63,529 nucleotides of DNA from Deltaproteobacteria bacterium (GTDB lineage Bacteria; Desulfobacterota; RBG-13-43-22). The position numbers were made by a program, and so were the translations under genes. The stretch covers positions 1-63,529 of the forward strand of contig JACQYK010000242.1 in the NCBI GenBank assembly GCA_016208255.1, written 5' to 3'. How positions within the stretch are numbered: the first letter of the stretch is position 1; every line of letters begins with the position of its first letter. The notes below the pieces were generated by a model, which searched no databases, had not been told where the DNA came from, and saw only the letters and a list, made by a program, of their open reading frames with translations. Shown piece after piece: positions 1 to 8,751 of this stretch.

Positions 1-1
1 A

Positions 2-622
2 GGGCATGGTTGCCTGGCCCTATACGTTATCCTGGCGGACAAAGGCTTTTTTCCTGAAACGGAGCTCTGGCGGTTCTGTAAAGACGACGGAATATTGGGG
101 GGCCATCCGGACTATACCAAGATTCCGGGCGTGGAAGCCTCCACCGGGGCTCTGGGTCATGGCTTGTCGATTGGGGTGGGCATGGCTATTAATGGCCGCT
201 TTGAACACTCCGACCATCGAATTTTCGTCATCCTTGGTGACGGCGAGTGCAATGAAGGCTCCATCTGGGAGGCGGCCCTCAGTGCCGGAAACCGGCGCCT
301 TTCGAATCTTTGCGTCCTGATTGATTATAACAAACAGCAGTCGTATGACAGCACCTTCTCCGTACAAAACCTTGAACCCTTTGCCGATAAGTGGAGGGCT
401 TTTGGATTTGCGGTGGAAGAGGTGGATGGACACGATCCCGAGGATCTCAGGGATGTTCTGTCCAGGGTGCCGCTGGCGCCGGACAAGCCTTGTGCCATTA
501 TCTGCCACACGATCAAAGGGAAGGGGATCCGTTTTGCCGAAAAGAACCTGGAATGGCATCATAAGAATAAAATAACCGATGAAGAAATCGCGGCCATGAA
601 CCGGGAATTGGAGAGGGGCTGA
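2..622 (+). CDS. Transketolase, N-terminal (thiamine diphosphate-binding) subunit, 5'-truncated
   Basis: This is the first half of a split transketolase, which moves two-carbon ketol units between sugar phosphates. The reading frame is open from the window edge, so the true start lies outside. The opening residues GHGCLALY, the block TGALGHGLSIGVGMA and the ThDP/Mg-binding GDGECNEGSIWEA followed by DYNKQQ are typical of the family. The stop codon overlaps the ATG of the C-terminal subunit (TGATG), so the two are translated together. Two-subunit transketolases are common in bacteria and often sit in surface-sugar loci. With the methyltransferase, dehydrogenase and reductase that follow, a role in making a modified sugar rather than central metabolism is possible, but that is inference. 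Confidence 0.93.
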   Translation, partial: GHGCLALYVILADKGFFPETELWRFCKDDGILGGHPDYTKIPGVEASTGALGHGLSIGVGMAINGRFEHSDHRIFVILGDGECNEGSIWEAALSAGNRRLSNLCVLIDYNKQQSYDSTFSVQNLEPFADKWRAFGFAVEEVDGHDPEDLRDVLSRVPLAPDKPCAIICHTIKGKGIRFAEKNLEWHHKNKITDEEIAAMNRELERG

Positions 623-1572
623 TGCGGCTGACCTGCTTGAACATGGTTTATGAAATGGCTAAAGAGGATCCCAGAATCTTCTTTATAGGATCGGACCTTG
701 GTTTTGGAACCCTTCGACAGTTTCGGGCGGAGATCCCGGATCGGTTTATCATGGAAGGCATCAATGAGGCCCATGCCGTCGGGTTGGCGGCCGGTTTGGC
801 CCTGGAAGGCAAGATCGTCTTTGTCAACACCATCGCCACCTTTTTGACCAGACGTTGCCTTGAACAGATTGTTCTGGATTTATGTCTTCACCAGGTTAAT
901 GTCCGTCTGATCGGCAATGGCGGTGGGGTGGTTTACGCCCCCTTGGGTTCCACCCACCTGGCTTTTGAAGATTTGGCTCTTCTCCGAGCCATACCCAACA
1001 TGACCATCGTGGCCCCGGCTGATGCGGACGAAATGCGACGTTTTATGCCCCAGACCTTGGATTATCCGGGACCCATTTATATACGCCTGGCTAAAGGTTT
1101 TGACCCGGTTGTGAGCCGGGAGGATCCCCCTTTCATCATCGGACAGGGGCTGGTTATCAGGCCCGGTCGTGATGTCCTGGTTTTGACCACTGGTATTACC
1201 CTAAGACTGGCCCTGGCCTCGGCTGAAATCCTGGAGAGCGAAGGGATTGAGATGGCCATTTTGCATCTCCCGACCATCAAGCCCCTGGACCAGGAGAAGA
1301 TTTTGAACATGGCCTCGATGGTCAAGGCGGTGATCACCATCGAAGAGCACACCATCATTGGTGGTTTGGGCAGCGCGCTGGCCGAACTGATGGCCGAAGC
1401 CGACTTTGACCAGCCCAAAAGATTCCGGCGTCTTGGTCTACCCGACGCTTTCCCTGACCAACTGGGCTACGGGTCCCAGGATAGTTTGCTGGCCCGTCAC
1501 CATATTACATCTGGCTATCTGGTCGAAGTGGCCAGAAATTTACTCGGAAAAATGAAACGGACGACCGGTTGA
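622..1572 (+). CDS. Transketolase, C-terminal subunit
   Basis: This 316-residue protein is the pyrimidine-binding and C-terminal half of a split transketolase. It has the segment EGINEAHAVGLAAGLA near residues 49-64, which should carry the catalytic glutamate that activates ThDP. It also has the typical middle block (STHLAFEDLALLRAIPNM) and the C-terminal Rossmann-like domain (ITIEEHTIIGGLGSALAE). It starts on an ATG that overlaps the stop of the N-terminal subunit, so equimolar production is expected. Length is normal for this half. The enzyme probably works on a sugar phosphate or related donor for the adjacent glycan locus, although the sequence does not distinguish this from the pentose phosphate pathway. 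Confidence 0.92.
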   Translation: MRLTCLNMVYEMAKEDPRIFFIGSDLGFGTLRQFRAEIPDRFIMEGINEAHAVGLAAGLALEGKIVFVNTIATFLTRRCLEQIVLDLCLHQVNVRLIGNGGGVVYAPLGSTHLAFEDLALLRAIPNMTIVAPADADEMRRFMPQTLDYPGPIYIRLAKGFDPVVSREDPPFIIGQGLVIRPGRDVLVLTTGITLRLALASAEILESEGIEMAILHLPTIKPLDQEKILNMASMVKAVITIEEHTIIGGLGSALAELMAEADFDQPKRFRRLGLPDAFPDQLGYGSQDSLLARHHITSGYLVEVARNLLGKMKRTTG

Positions 1573-1601
1573 GGCGTCCCTATTTTTAAGGAGGTATTCC
1601 A

Positions 1602-2267
1602 ATGGGGCGGTTGCTCAATATCGTAACGCCGCTGCACCAGACGACGGCGCGGAAATATCTGGAGCGGATGACCGATGATAAGGTTACCTGTATGAGGAAA
1701 GCCAAAGAGTATGAATTTGATTACTGGGATGGGGACCGGCGATTCGGGTATGGCGGCTACCAATACCTGCCCGGGCGTTGGAAACCGGTGGCCCAAGCCT
1801 TAATGGACCTCTATGATTTAAAACCCGGATCAAGGGTATTGGATGTTGGCTGCGGGAAAGCCTTCCTGCTTTATGAAATGAAACTGCTCATCCCGGAGCT
1901 GCAGATTACCGGTTTTGATATTTCGCATCATGGTCTGGCCGGGGCCCGGTTGGAGATCCGAGACCATCTTTTTATTTATCGGGCCCAAGATCGGTATCCC
2001 TGGGGCGATGGGTATTTCGATCTGGTGATTTCTTTAGGCTGCCTTCACAATCTCCGTATTTTTGAACTTGAAACCGCGGTTAAAGAAATCGAACGGGTTG
2101 GCCGGAATAAATACCTTATGCTGGAAAGCTACCGGAACGAACAGGAGTTGTTTAACCTTCAGTGCTGGGCATTGACGGCGGAGGCCTTCTTTGATACCGC
2201 CGAATGGATCTGGATTTATAACCACTTCGGATACACCGGTGACTATGAATTTATTTACTTTGAATAA
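1602..2267 (+). CDS. Class I SAM-dependent methyltransferase
   Basis: This is a 221-residue Rossmann-fold methyltransferase. SAM motif I is clear (RVLDVGCGKAFLL, about residues 79-91), followed by an acidic residue at the end of strand 2 (TGFDIS) and a motif IV-like segment (YFDLVISLGCLHNL). A strong Shine-Dalgarno sequence (AAGGAGGT) lies nine bases before the ATG. It sits 29 bases after the transketolase C-subunit and 18 bases before the dehydrogenase, so it is probably in the same transcript. The substrate cannot be read from the sequence; a sugar intermediate or nucleotide sugar is the likely type from context. Confidence 0.85.
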   Translation: MGRLLNIVTPLHQTTARKYLERMTDDKVTCMRKAKEYEFDYWDGDRRFGYGGYQYLPGRWKPVAQALMDLYDLKPGSRVLDVGCGKAFLLYEMKLLIPELQITGFDISHHGLAGARLEIRDHLFIYRAQDRYPWGDGYFDLVISLGCLHNLRIFELETAVKEIERVGRNKYLMLESYRNEQELFNLQCWALTAEAFFDTAEWIWIYNHFGYTGDYEFIYFE

Positions 2268-2285
2268 GGACCAGGGAGGAGAATC

Positions 2286-3347
2286 TTGCAGGTAAAAAAA
2301 ACAACGGCGGCCATCCTGGAAACTTCTCGTCAACCGCTAATAGTTTCAGAAATAGAGATGCCGGAGGAATTAACCTGCGGCCAGGTATTGGTGGAGGTTC
2401 TTTACAGCGGCATTTGCGGGGCGCAAATCAATGAGATCGATGCCGTCAAAGGACCGGATCGATTTCTTCCGCATCTCCTGGGCCATGAAGCTTCCGGAAC
2501 GGTGCTGGAAACCGGCCCGGCGGTAAAAACCGTCAAAACCGGCGACCAGGTGATAATGCACTGGCGGCCCAGCGACGGGATCCAGTCGGATACCCCGGTC
2601 TACCGCTGGAACGGTCGGAAAGTCAATGCCGGCTGGGTGACGACCTTCAACCGGCAGGCGGTGGTTTCCGAAAATCGGTTAACGGTTATTCCCCCGGATT
2701 TCGACTTGAGGATCGCCCCTCTTTTTGGATGTGCGGTGACCACCGCCATGGGGGTTATCAATAATGACGCCCAGGTTAAAATCGGTCAGTCGGTAGTGAT
2801 CTTCGGGGTAGGCGGCGTAGGTCTGAATCTCTGTCAGGCGGCTGATCTGGTAGCCGCTTTTCCCATAGTGGGCATCGATCTCCTGGACACAAAAATCGAA
2901 ATGGCCAAGCGATTCGGGGCTACCCACGGCCTAAACTCTATCGGCCTGAGTCCTGACTCCTTAGCAACGGCCATAGGGGAGATTGTCGGAGACAGCGGAG
3001 CCGACGTGGTTATAGATACCACGGGCCTGGCCCGGATAATCGAACAGGCCTATGAGTTGACCCATAAGGATGGAAAAACCATATTGGTCGGAGTTCCCAA
3101 AAAAGGGGAAAATATTTCCATTTATTCCCTTCCGCTCCATTTCAAGAAAGTTTTGAAGGGATCGGAGGGGGGCAGTTGTCAACCTCATATTGATATTCCC
3201 CGCTACCTCCGCCTGGCCAGGGAAGGCAAGCTGAAGCTGGATGGCCTCATCACCCATGAATTCCCTTTGGAGAAAATCAACGAGGCCATTGCCCTGGTGC
3301 GAAGCGGTGAGGCCGGCCGGGTCCTTATTGATATGAAAAATTATTAA
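2286..3347 (+). CDS. Zinc-type medium-chain dehydrogenase (MDR family), TTG start
   Basis: This 353-residue alcohol-dehydrogenase-like oxidoreductase has the N-terminal GroES-like catalytic domain and a C-terminal NAD(P) domain with the GVGGVGLN nucleotide-binding turn (about residues 163-170). Catalytic-zinc ligands are recognisable in YSGICGAQ (Cys) and LLGHEASG (His and Glu). The four-cysteine structural-zinc lobe usual in classical ADHs is absent: the segment near residues 95-125 has no cysteine cluster. The start is TTG, chosen because GGAGG lies just upstream and the frame begins with a normal first beta-strand. It probably oxidises or reduces a sugar-linked alcohol in the locus; the substrate is unknown. 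Confidence 0.87.
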   Translation: MQVKKTTAAILETSRQPLIVSEIEMPEELTCGQVLVEVLYSGICGAQINEIDAVKGPDRFLPHLLGHEASGTVLETGPAVKTVKTGDQVIMHWRPSDGIQSDTPVYRWNGRKVNAGWVTTFNRQAVVSENRLTVIPPDFDLRIAPLFGCAVTTAMGVINNDAQVKIGQSVVIFGVGGVGLNLCQAADLVAAFPIVGIDLLDTKIEMAKRFGATHGLNSIGLSPDSLATAIGEIVGDSGADVVIDTTGLARIIEQAYELTHKDGKTILVGVPKKGENISIYSLPLHFKKVLKGSEGGSCQPHIDIPRYLRLAREGKLKLDGLITHEFPLEKINEAIALVRSGEAGRVLIDMKNY

Positions 3348-3397
3348 TAATAAAAAAATGGTAATATTTTAGGTGTTTGAAAAGAAGGTTTTTGTCC

Positions 3398-3424
3398 ACC
3401 GCAAAGTCGCAAAGAACGCAGAGA
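3398..3424. repeat. Short CGCAAAG-type intergenic repeat
   Basis: The heptamer CGCAAAG occurs twice in close succession in front of the RmlD-like gene, in a context (ACCGCAAAGTCGC, AAAGAACGCAGAG) that resembles dispersed intergenic repeats. Only one copy was seen in this window, so its repeat status is tentative. Confidence 0.3.
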
Positions 3425-3449
3425 GATTTTTTTTGAACAACCCCGTGAA

Positions 3450-4319
3450 GTGAAAGATTCCCTTCAATTAGTGGTGGGTGCCGATGGACAAATAGGAGGA
3501 GCGCTTTTTGCCTATTTGAAGCAGGCCCGGGTTCCGGTAATAGGCACGGTCCGGGACTCGGGCCGAGCCGGGCCAGAGCATCTAAATCTGGACCTGCGGC
3601 AAGACCTCCGGCATTGGCGGCCCCCCTGCCCGGTGGAGGTGGCCTATTTTTGCTTCGGGGTAACCAAACTGCAGGACTGCTCCAAAGACCCATTGGGCTC
3701 GGCCAGAATAAACGTGCAGGCCACCCTGGACCTGGCACGGATTCTGGCGGCCCAGGGGACATTCGTTATCTTTCTTTCTTCCAATCAGGTTTTTGATGGC
3801 AGCCGCCCCCGGGAAAAGGCCGATAGTCCTTTTTCCCCGGTCAATGAATACGGACGCCAGAAGGCCCAGGCCGAAAAGGGTTTACGTGAGTTCGAAGATC
3901 AGGTCGCCTTTCTGCGACTGACCAAGGTTCTGGGCCCGGAAACTATTTTTTCCGATTGGGCCGCTTCCCTTGCCGCAGGGAAATCCGTTGAGGCCTTCAG
4001 CGACTTATCCATCTGCCCGTTTCCCATTAAGGGAGTAGTCTCTATTTTACGACTTGTCGCCGACCGGAAGGAGGGGGGGATCTGGCAGGTTTCCGGCGAG
4101 AAGGATCTCAGTTATCTGGAGGCGGCCAGAATAGGTGCCCGGATCCTGGGGGCTGATCCCGGACTCATCAAACCGACAAGCCGGGTCAAGACCGGCTTGG
4201 GACCGGAAACGGGCGGTTTTTACACATCCCTTAATACCGACCGACTGACCAAGGATCTCGGCCTTTCTCTTCCCCCGGTCGACGATGTGGTCAGGGATGC
4301 TTTTTTATGGATGAAATGA
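3450..4319 (+). CDS. RmlD-like extended short-chain dehydrogenase/reductase (nucleotide-sugar reductase)
   Basis: This 289-residue extended SDR resembles dTDP-4-dehydrorhamnose reductase. The N-terminal nucleotide-binding motif is VVGADGQIG (GxxGxxG type), the active-site YGRQK (YxxxK) is near residues 132-136, and LSSNQVFDG matches the strand and loop holding the catalytic Ser/Thr. The GTG start is the one that just precedes strand 1 of the Rossmann fold. It follows the MDR gene after about 100 bases. Proteins of this group reduce or epimerise the 4-keto group of nucleotide-activated deoxysugars, and it probably does this for a sugar of the local glycan. The rmlA, B and C partners are not in the window. 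Confidence 0.84.
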   Translation: MKDSLQLVVGADGQIGGALFAYLKQARVPVIGTVRDSGRAGPEHLNLDLRQDLRHWRPPCPVEVAYFCFGVTKLQDCSKDPLGSARINVQATLDLARILAAQGTFVIFLSSNQVFDGSRPREKADSPFSPVNEYGRQKAQAEKGLREFEDQVAFLRLTKVLGPETIFSDWAASLAAGKSVEAFSDLSICPFPIKGVVSILRLVADRKEGGIWQVSGEKDLSYLEAARIGARILGADPGLIKPTSRVKTGLGPETGGFYTSLNTDRLTKDLGLSLPPVDDVVRDAFLWMK

Positions 4320-4346
4320 AAACTAATACTAAACGTAGAGTCAGTC

Positions 4347-6437
4347 ATGGCTAATGTGGCCTTAATATGCCTATATGATCACCGTGCTTTAGGGCTTCGG
4401 GCCATTTCCAATGCTCTTCAGGCTGCTGGACATGAGACGGTGGTCATCCATTTCAAACTACCAATTAATGCGTGTGAACAACAGTACCTCGAGGACCCTA
4501 CACACTACGAAGCCATTCATACCTCCGATTTAACTAACGGGTTTGCTATCCGGAAATATAACTATGACGTTAACCCCTGGACTACGGAGGAGCTGAATTT
4601 ACTCCGAGAGATCCTTTCGACCTTATGCCCGGATGTTATCGGTATTAGCACCCGTAGTGCCTACCAACCTTTTCTTTCCCCAATAGCCGCTGCCATACGT
4701 TCTGTGCCGGGGGCTGTAACCGTTGCCGGTGGATTCGGAGCAACTTTCGATGTTGAGCGGTGCAGTGAGTTATTCGACTATGTCTGTGTCGGAGAGGGCG
4801 AGCAAACCATGCTGCAGCTCTCCGAAAACGTGGATAAGGGTAAATCAATCAAGAAAATAAATAACTTGGCTTATAGAAATGACGAGCGGATAGAGAAAAA
4901 CCCATTAATCTTGCCCTCCGAAGAAGATTTTCTCTATAATTTCAGCATGGGTTCGGTGACGCATTTAGTTATAGAGAATGGCCTATTGATAGAATCGGAT
5001 ATTTTATTGCGTCAAATCCACATACCTCACGCGGACGCTGCAGCTTATCACACCATGGCGGGCCTGGGCTGCCTCAATAACTGCTCTTATTGTTGTGCAG
5101 GGCGCATGGTGAATTTATACAAGGATGTAGGCTCACTACCCAAAAGACGCCTTCGACCAATCCAAAATGTGATAGAAGAATTAAAATTCGCAAAGGGTTA
5201 TGGTTTTGGCACCATCACTTTTCTCGATTCATTTCTTGTTGCGCCCAGGGAGTATCTTCTTGACCTATTCGATGTTTATGCATTGGAAGTAGGGCTTCCT
5301 TTTTTTGCTCAGTTCCACCCGGCTCAAATTCTTGATCATCCTGACATCTTAGAAAAAGCCTTGCAGGCCGGGCTTAATTTTACGGTAATCGGCATTCAAT
5401 CGGGAAGCGACAGGATCAACCGCGATATTTTTAACCGGCCTATGCCCACTGCCCAGGTCCTGGAACTGGCGGCTTTGTTTACCCATTACCAAGAACTATT
5501 CTTTCAGTATCACATAATTACCCACAATCCCTTTGTAGACAAACAGGCTTTTGGCGAAACTTTGGATCTGATCCGACTTCTGCCCAAGGAGCACGCTGAA
5601 CTGGTGTTAATAAGATTGAGACCATTCCCGGGGACCGACATAGCTGCTCGAATCGAAGCCTCGCCCGCATTCACATTTCCGGACACAGCCCTGCTTCATA
5701 AAAGAGCAATATTTTATCTGCTGCGTTTCTATTTGGATAATAATGAATTCGATGAGATTATTCGACAAGAGAGCAGACATACCTTTGCCTCATTACGCGA
5801 TACGTTCATCAAACAAGTCATCAGAGCTGGACGGGTACAACGTTTCGGTAGCCTTGAGGATTCTGAAACCCAAAGAATTGAAACCGGGTTCTACAGAGTA
5901 TACCGTGACCTCTTAAGCTCGTACTATGAAAAGGCCTTGAGCGCTTGGTTGTCCGTGCCCTCAGCCGGCAACAGGGAAAGACTTGAAAAGGTTTTACAAG
6001 AAGAGTCTTTCGCTCATATTCCTCAAACACCTAATGGCGTAGAAATTGATCTCTCCGGTACGTTTTTTGGGACAGGCTGGGGGAGGTCGGAGACCAATAT
6101 CCACGGCCAAAAATGGCGTTGGATAGGCCCGACCGGTACTTCTACTGTGATGATAATCCTCGATAAAAGATTCGATTATTTCATTGAGACGCTCATTCAT
6201 ACTGCCGAAGGCGACTACCTGATAGCTTTAAAAGTGGAGGTGAACGGTTTTGTTCCCAAAGAACAGCAAATTGTCCGTGAGGGCGATCTTTTTTTCCATC
6301 GTTGCAATTTTTCGGGATCAAAGGTAGGGGTAAACGGTCGGACTACCGTGTGCTATAAATTAACGGGAAGCCGTATTACCGACAACCCATTGCCGCAGTT
6401 AGTCGCCCTTACCCGCTTGAGAGTTAACCGTTTGTAA
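4347..6437 (+). CDS. B12-binding-type radical SAM enzyme with an added C-terminal domain
   Basis: This 696-residue protein has an N-terminal cobalamin-binding-like Rossmann domain (about 1-180, with TVAGGFGATF and VCVGEGEQ) and a radical SAM core. The 4Fe-4S motif is C242-x3-C246-x2-C249, in GCLNNCSYCC. Family members perform radical methylations, rearrangements or other C-H chemistry; the reaction here is unknown. The last 132 residues (from about 565) form a separate domain with DLSG, GWG, GQKWRW and LKVEVNG motifs. The same domain ends the otherwise unrelated protein at 25141-26733. The gene precedes a methyltransferase-like gene by 23 bases and is probably co-transcribed with it. Confidence 0.88.
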   Translation: MANVALICLYDHRALGLRAISNALQAAGHETVVIHFKLPINACEQQYLEDPTHYEAIHTSDLTNGFAIRKYNYDVNPWTTEELNLLREILSTLCPDVIGISTRSAYQPFLSPIAAAIRSVPGAVTVAGGFGATFDVERCSELFDYVCVGEGEQTMLQLSENVDKGKSIKKINNLAYRNDERIEKNPLILPSEEDFLYNFSMGSVTHLVIENGLLIESDILLRQIHIPHADAAAYHTMAGLGCLNNCSYCCAGRMVNLYKDVGSLPKRRLRPIQNVIEELKFAKGYGFGTITFLDSFLVAPREYLLDLFDVYALEVGLPFFAQFHPAQILDHPDILEKALQAGLNFTVIGIQSGSDRINRDIFNRPMPTAQVLELAALFTHYQELFFQYHIITHNPFVDKQAFGETLDLIRLLPKEHAELVLIRLRPFPGTDIAARIEASPAFTFPDTALLHKRAIFYLLRFYLDNNEFDEIIRQESRHTFASLRDTFIKQVIRAGRVQRFGSLEDSETQRIETGFYRVYRDLLSSYYEKALSAWLSVPSAGNRERLEKVLQEESFAHIPQTPNGVEIDLSGTFFGTGWGRSETNIHGQKWRWIGPTGTSTVMIILDKRFDYFIETLIHTAEGDYLIALKVEVNGFVPKEQQIVREGDLFFHRCNFSGSKVGVNGRTTVCYKLTGSRITDNPLPQLVALTRLRVNRL

Positions 6438-6460
6438 GTAGCATTAGAGGGAAGATTATT

Positions 6461-8044
6461 ATGTACGTGCCGGATATGTTGGATTTTATAGCTGAATTGT
6501 ATGAAAATGGAGAGATAGGCAAGATCCGGAATGTAATGGAAATCGGCGCCCAGGAGGTTTTCGCCACTAATATGGAGCAATGTGTTGAGCGCTTCATCAA
6601 AGCCTTTCATCCCAATGCACGGATTACTAAGGATTGTCTCACTGCCCTTTCGTTTGGAACCGCACGAGAACTCTACCGTTTCGTTGGATGTAACTACTGT
6701 TGCACCGATGTAATAAAGGACCCTGATAACCGGTTTAACCGTCTGCTCTTCGATATCAACCTAGATCAAGTGGCATCGATCTACCAAAACAAGTTTGACT
6801 TAGTGACCAATCTAGGTGTCTCTCAGCACGTTTTAAATCAGTTAAATGCTTTCAAGGCAGTTCATGAATTCACCACTCCCGGTGGCTATATGCTTCATTA
6901 TCTGCCCTTCACCGGTCGCTATGATGATCTCTATTTTTACTACCAGCCGGTATATTTCGAGCACCTTGCTAAGTCGAACAAGTATGACCATATCGGGACT
7001 TGGCTCTATCTGACCGGTGACCACTTATCCTCTCGCAGCCGTGTCCGATGGGACGTCCGGTTGTGGGAATTTATCAAATTCCCTTTGCATCTAACCAATA
7101 AATATCATGTCCTGGCAGTACTTTTCCGCAAAACAGAAGATTCCTCCTTTCGCCAGCCATCTCCGCAAGGGTTTCCTGAAGAAAATCCCGGTCTCACATT
7201 GAGCCCCGCTTTCTTTCGCCTCATTGACCGGACAATATCCAGCAACATCCCTGAGCGTCCAATTCGGGTTTTAACCCTGGGCCGGGCGGCCACTTCCATT
7301 GGCGAAGACTGGGCCGACGTCGCGGCCATAACAAAGGAATTCCTCACTCCGGAATCCATTTCTTTGCCAGACGGAGAGCATTCGGCTTACCTTGGATCGA
7401 CCATAAAACTCGACGAGGATGGTAATTTCCTATTTAAACATCCTGGCAAGCGATTCCACGTGATTTGCAATTTCGGCGCTTCGCAACGTTTCATTGATCA
7501 GCTCGGATTCTACCGGTTTATTCATCAAATCGTAGAACCCGAAGGATTTATGGTTCATGTCGTGCCTTTTTTGGGGTACAGCGGCAGGGGATATTTCAAT
7601 TACGAATTATCGTTCTTCGGGGAACTGGCTTACGTTAACGACTATGTTGCAGTATGGACTGGTCTACTATTGCCCGAAGGCTTGATTACCCTGCATGATG
7701 AGATTTTTAATCACTTGCGGATATCCCCGGCACGACACTGGGAACCGCTTTGGGTCTGCGTGCTATTGCGCAAACGTTTTGATAGGGAATTTTTGACTCC
7801 GTTCCAAGGATTTTATAAGTCAATTCGAGACGAGGCCATCGGTCGGCACTATCAAATTCTGCGAAATAATGTCTTTTTGCCCGATGACCCTGAACCGTGG
7901 GTTCGGCTCAGTGAGCGTATGAGAGCCGTTTCGGAAAAATATCAAAAAGTGGTTTCACCGCCGGCGGTTTTCTCCAATGAAGACTTTAACCGTCTGGCGG
8001 TTATTCGGAAACAAAGCTGGGAAATTAAGCGAAAGACCCGCTGA
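6461..8044 (+). CDS. Duplicated methyltransferase-like protein of unknown function
   Basis: This 527-residue protein contains two copies of a methyltransferase-like fold. Copy 1 has VMEIGAQEV (residues 25-33) where SAM motif I should be and FDLVTNLGVSQH at about 112-123. Copy 2 has VLTLGRAAT (270-278) and FHVICNFGASQR at about 332-343. The stretches 112-171 and 332-391 align along their length, showing an internal duplication. Neither copy has a classical GxGxG loop, so SAM binding is uncertain. The protein is homologous to the single-copy proteins at 12488-13348 and, more distantly, 8752-9627. Its place behind a B12-type radical SAM gene suggests a partner role in glycan modification; this is inference. 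Confidence 0.75.
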   Translation: MYVPDMLDFIAELYENGEIGKIRNVMEIGAQEVFATNMEQCVERFIKAFHPNARITKDCLTALSFGTARELYRFVGCNYCCTDVIKDPDNRFNRLLFDINLDQVASIYQNKFDLVTNLGVSQHVLNQLNAFKAVHEFTTPGGYMLHYLPFTGRYDDLYFYYQPVYFEHLAKSNKYDHIGTWLYLTGDHLSSRSRVRWDVRLWEFIKFPLHLTNKYHVLAVLFRKTEDSSFRQPSPQGFPEENPGLTLSPAFFRLIDRTISSNIPERPIRVLTLGRAATSIGEDWADVAAITKEFLTPESISLPDGEHSAYLGSTIKLDEDGNFLFKHPGKRFHVICNFGASQRFIDQLGFYRFIHQIVEPEGFMVHVVPFLGYSGRGYFNYELSFFGELAYVNDYVAVWTGLLLPEGLITLHDEIFNHLRISPARHWEPLWVCVLLRKRFDREFLTPFQGFYKSIRDEAIGRHYQILRNNVFLPDDPEPWVRLSERMRAVSEKYQKVVSPPAVFSNEDFNRLAVIRKQSWEIKRKTR

Positions 8045-8066
8045 TGAACCAGACTCCGCTGAAATC

Positions 8067-8654
8067 ATGCCTATCGACAGTGAAATAAAAGGGTACCAGG
8101 CCGGGATCACGAGCAAAGAACGCCGGTCCGCCCTCATTTGGATCACAGGCCTCCCCGCATCGGGCAAATCCACTATCGCCACAGAACTTGCACGTCGGCT
8201 CTTCGATTTCAAAATCAATACCTTTGTTCTTGATGGCGACCAGGTACGTCATGGTCTCTGCAAAGACTTGGGATTTTCAATAGATGACCGGCGGGAGAAT
8301 CTGAGGCGTGTGGGAGAGGTTGCTAAAATACTGGTCGATTCAGGCCTACTCACCATAGCGGCCTTTATCTCGCCTTATGCACGAGATAGAAAAGCGATCC
8401 GGGCGCTTTTCGAAAATAATAATGCCGAATTTATCGAGATCTACCTTAAGTGTGAATTGGCGGTCTGTGAGGCCCGAGATCCTAAAGGCCTTTATAAAAA
8501 GGCGCGGAAGGGGGAGATACACTTTTTTACTGGTATCTCCGATCCGTATGAAGTGCCGACGTCACCGGAATTGATCATTGGGACCAATCGCCTGACCATT
8601 GAAGAGAGCGTCAAGAAAATCACCGACTATCTTAAGTTTAGAAAGATCATTTGA
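8067..8654 (+). CDS. cysC: Adenylylsulfate (APS) kinase
   Basis: This 195-residue enzyme phosphorylates adenylylsulfate to PAPS, the donor used by sulfotransferases. Visible motifs are the P-loop GLPASGKST (residues 28-36), DGDQVRHGL, the FISPYARDR segment and ARDPKGLYKKARKGE, all characteristic of APS kinases. The open frame reaches back to 7977, but the ATG at 8067 gives the normal family length and avoids a long overlap with the preceding gene, so it was chosen. No ATP sulfurylase is present in the window. The position inside a glycan locus that also encodes two sulfotransferase-like proteins (15032 and 29032) argues for a dedicated sulfation role rather than sulfate assimilation. Confidence 0.93.
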   Translation: MPIDSEIKGYQAGITSKERRSALIWITGLPASGKSTIATELARRLFDFKINTFVLDGDQVRHGLCKDLGFSIDDRRENLRRVGEVAKILVDSGLLTIAAFISPYARDRKAIRALFENNNAEFIEIYLKCELAVCEARDPKGLYKKARKGEIHFFTGISDPYEVPTSPELIIGTNRLTIEESVKKITDYLKFRKII

Positions 8655-8751
8655 ATTCTCTTGAGAATGATAGAGATATCAAACAATGAGTCTTTTCAAT
8701 TTCTGTTTCAATCAAACCGATATGGACGTCTGAAAACTACTGGAGGGAAAT

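Noticed and set aside
7977..8066. Upstream ATG for the APS kinase, adding 30 residues
   Set aside because: It would overlap the previous gene by 68 bases and add residues not typical of the family; the ATG at 8067 gives the normal length.
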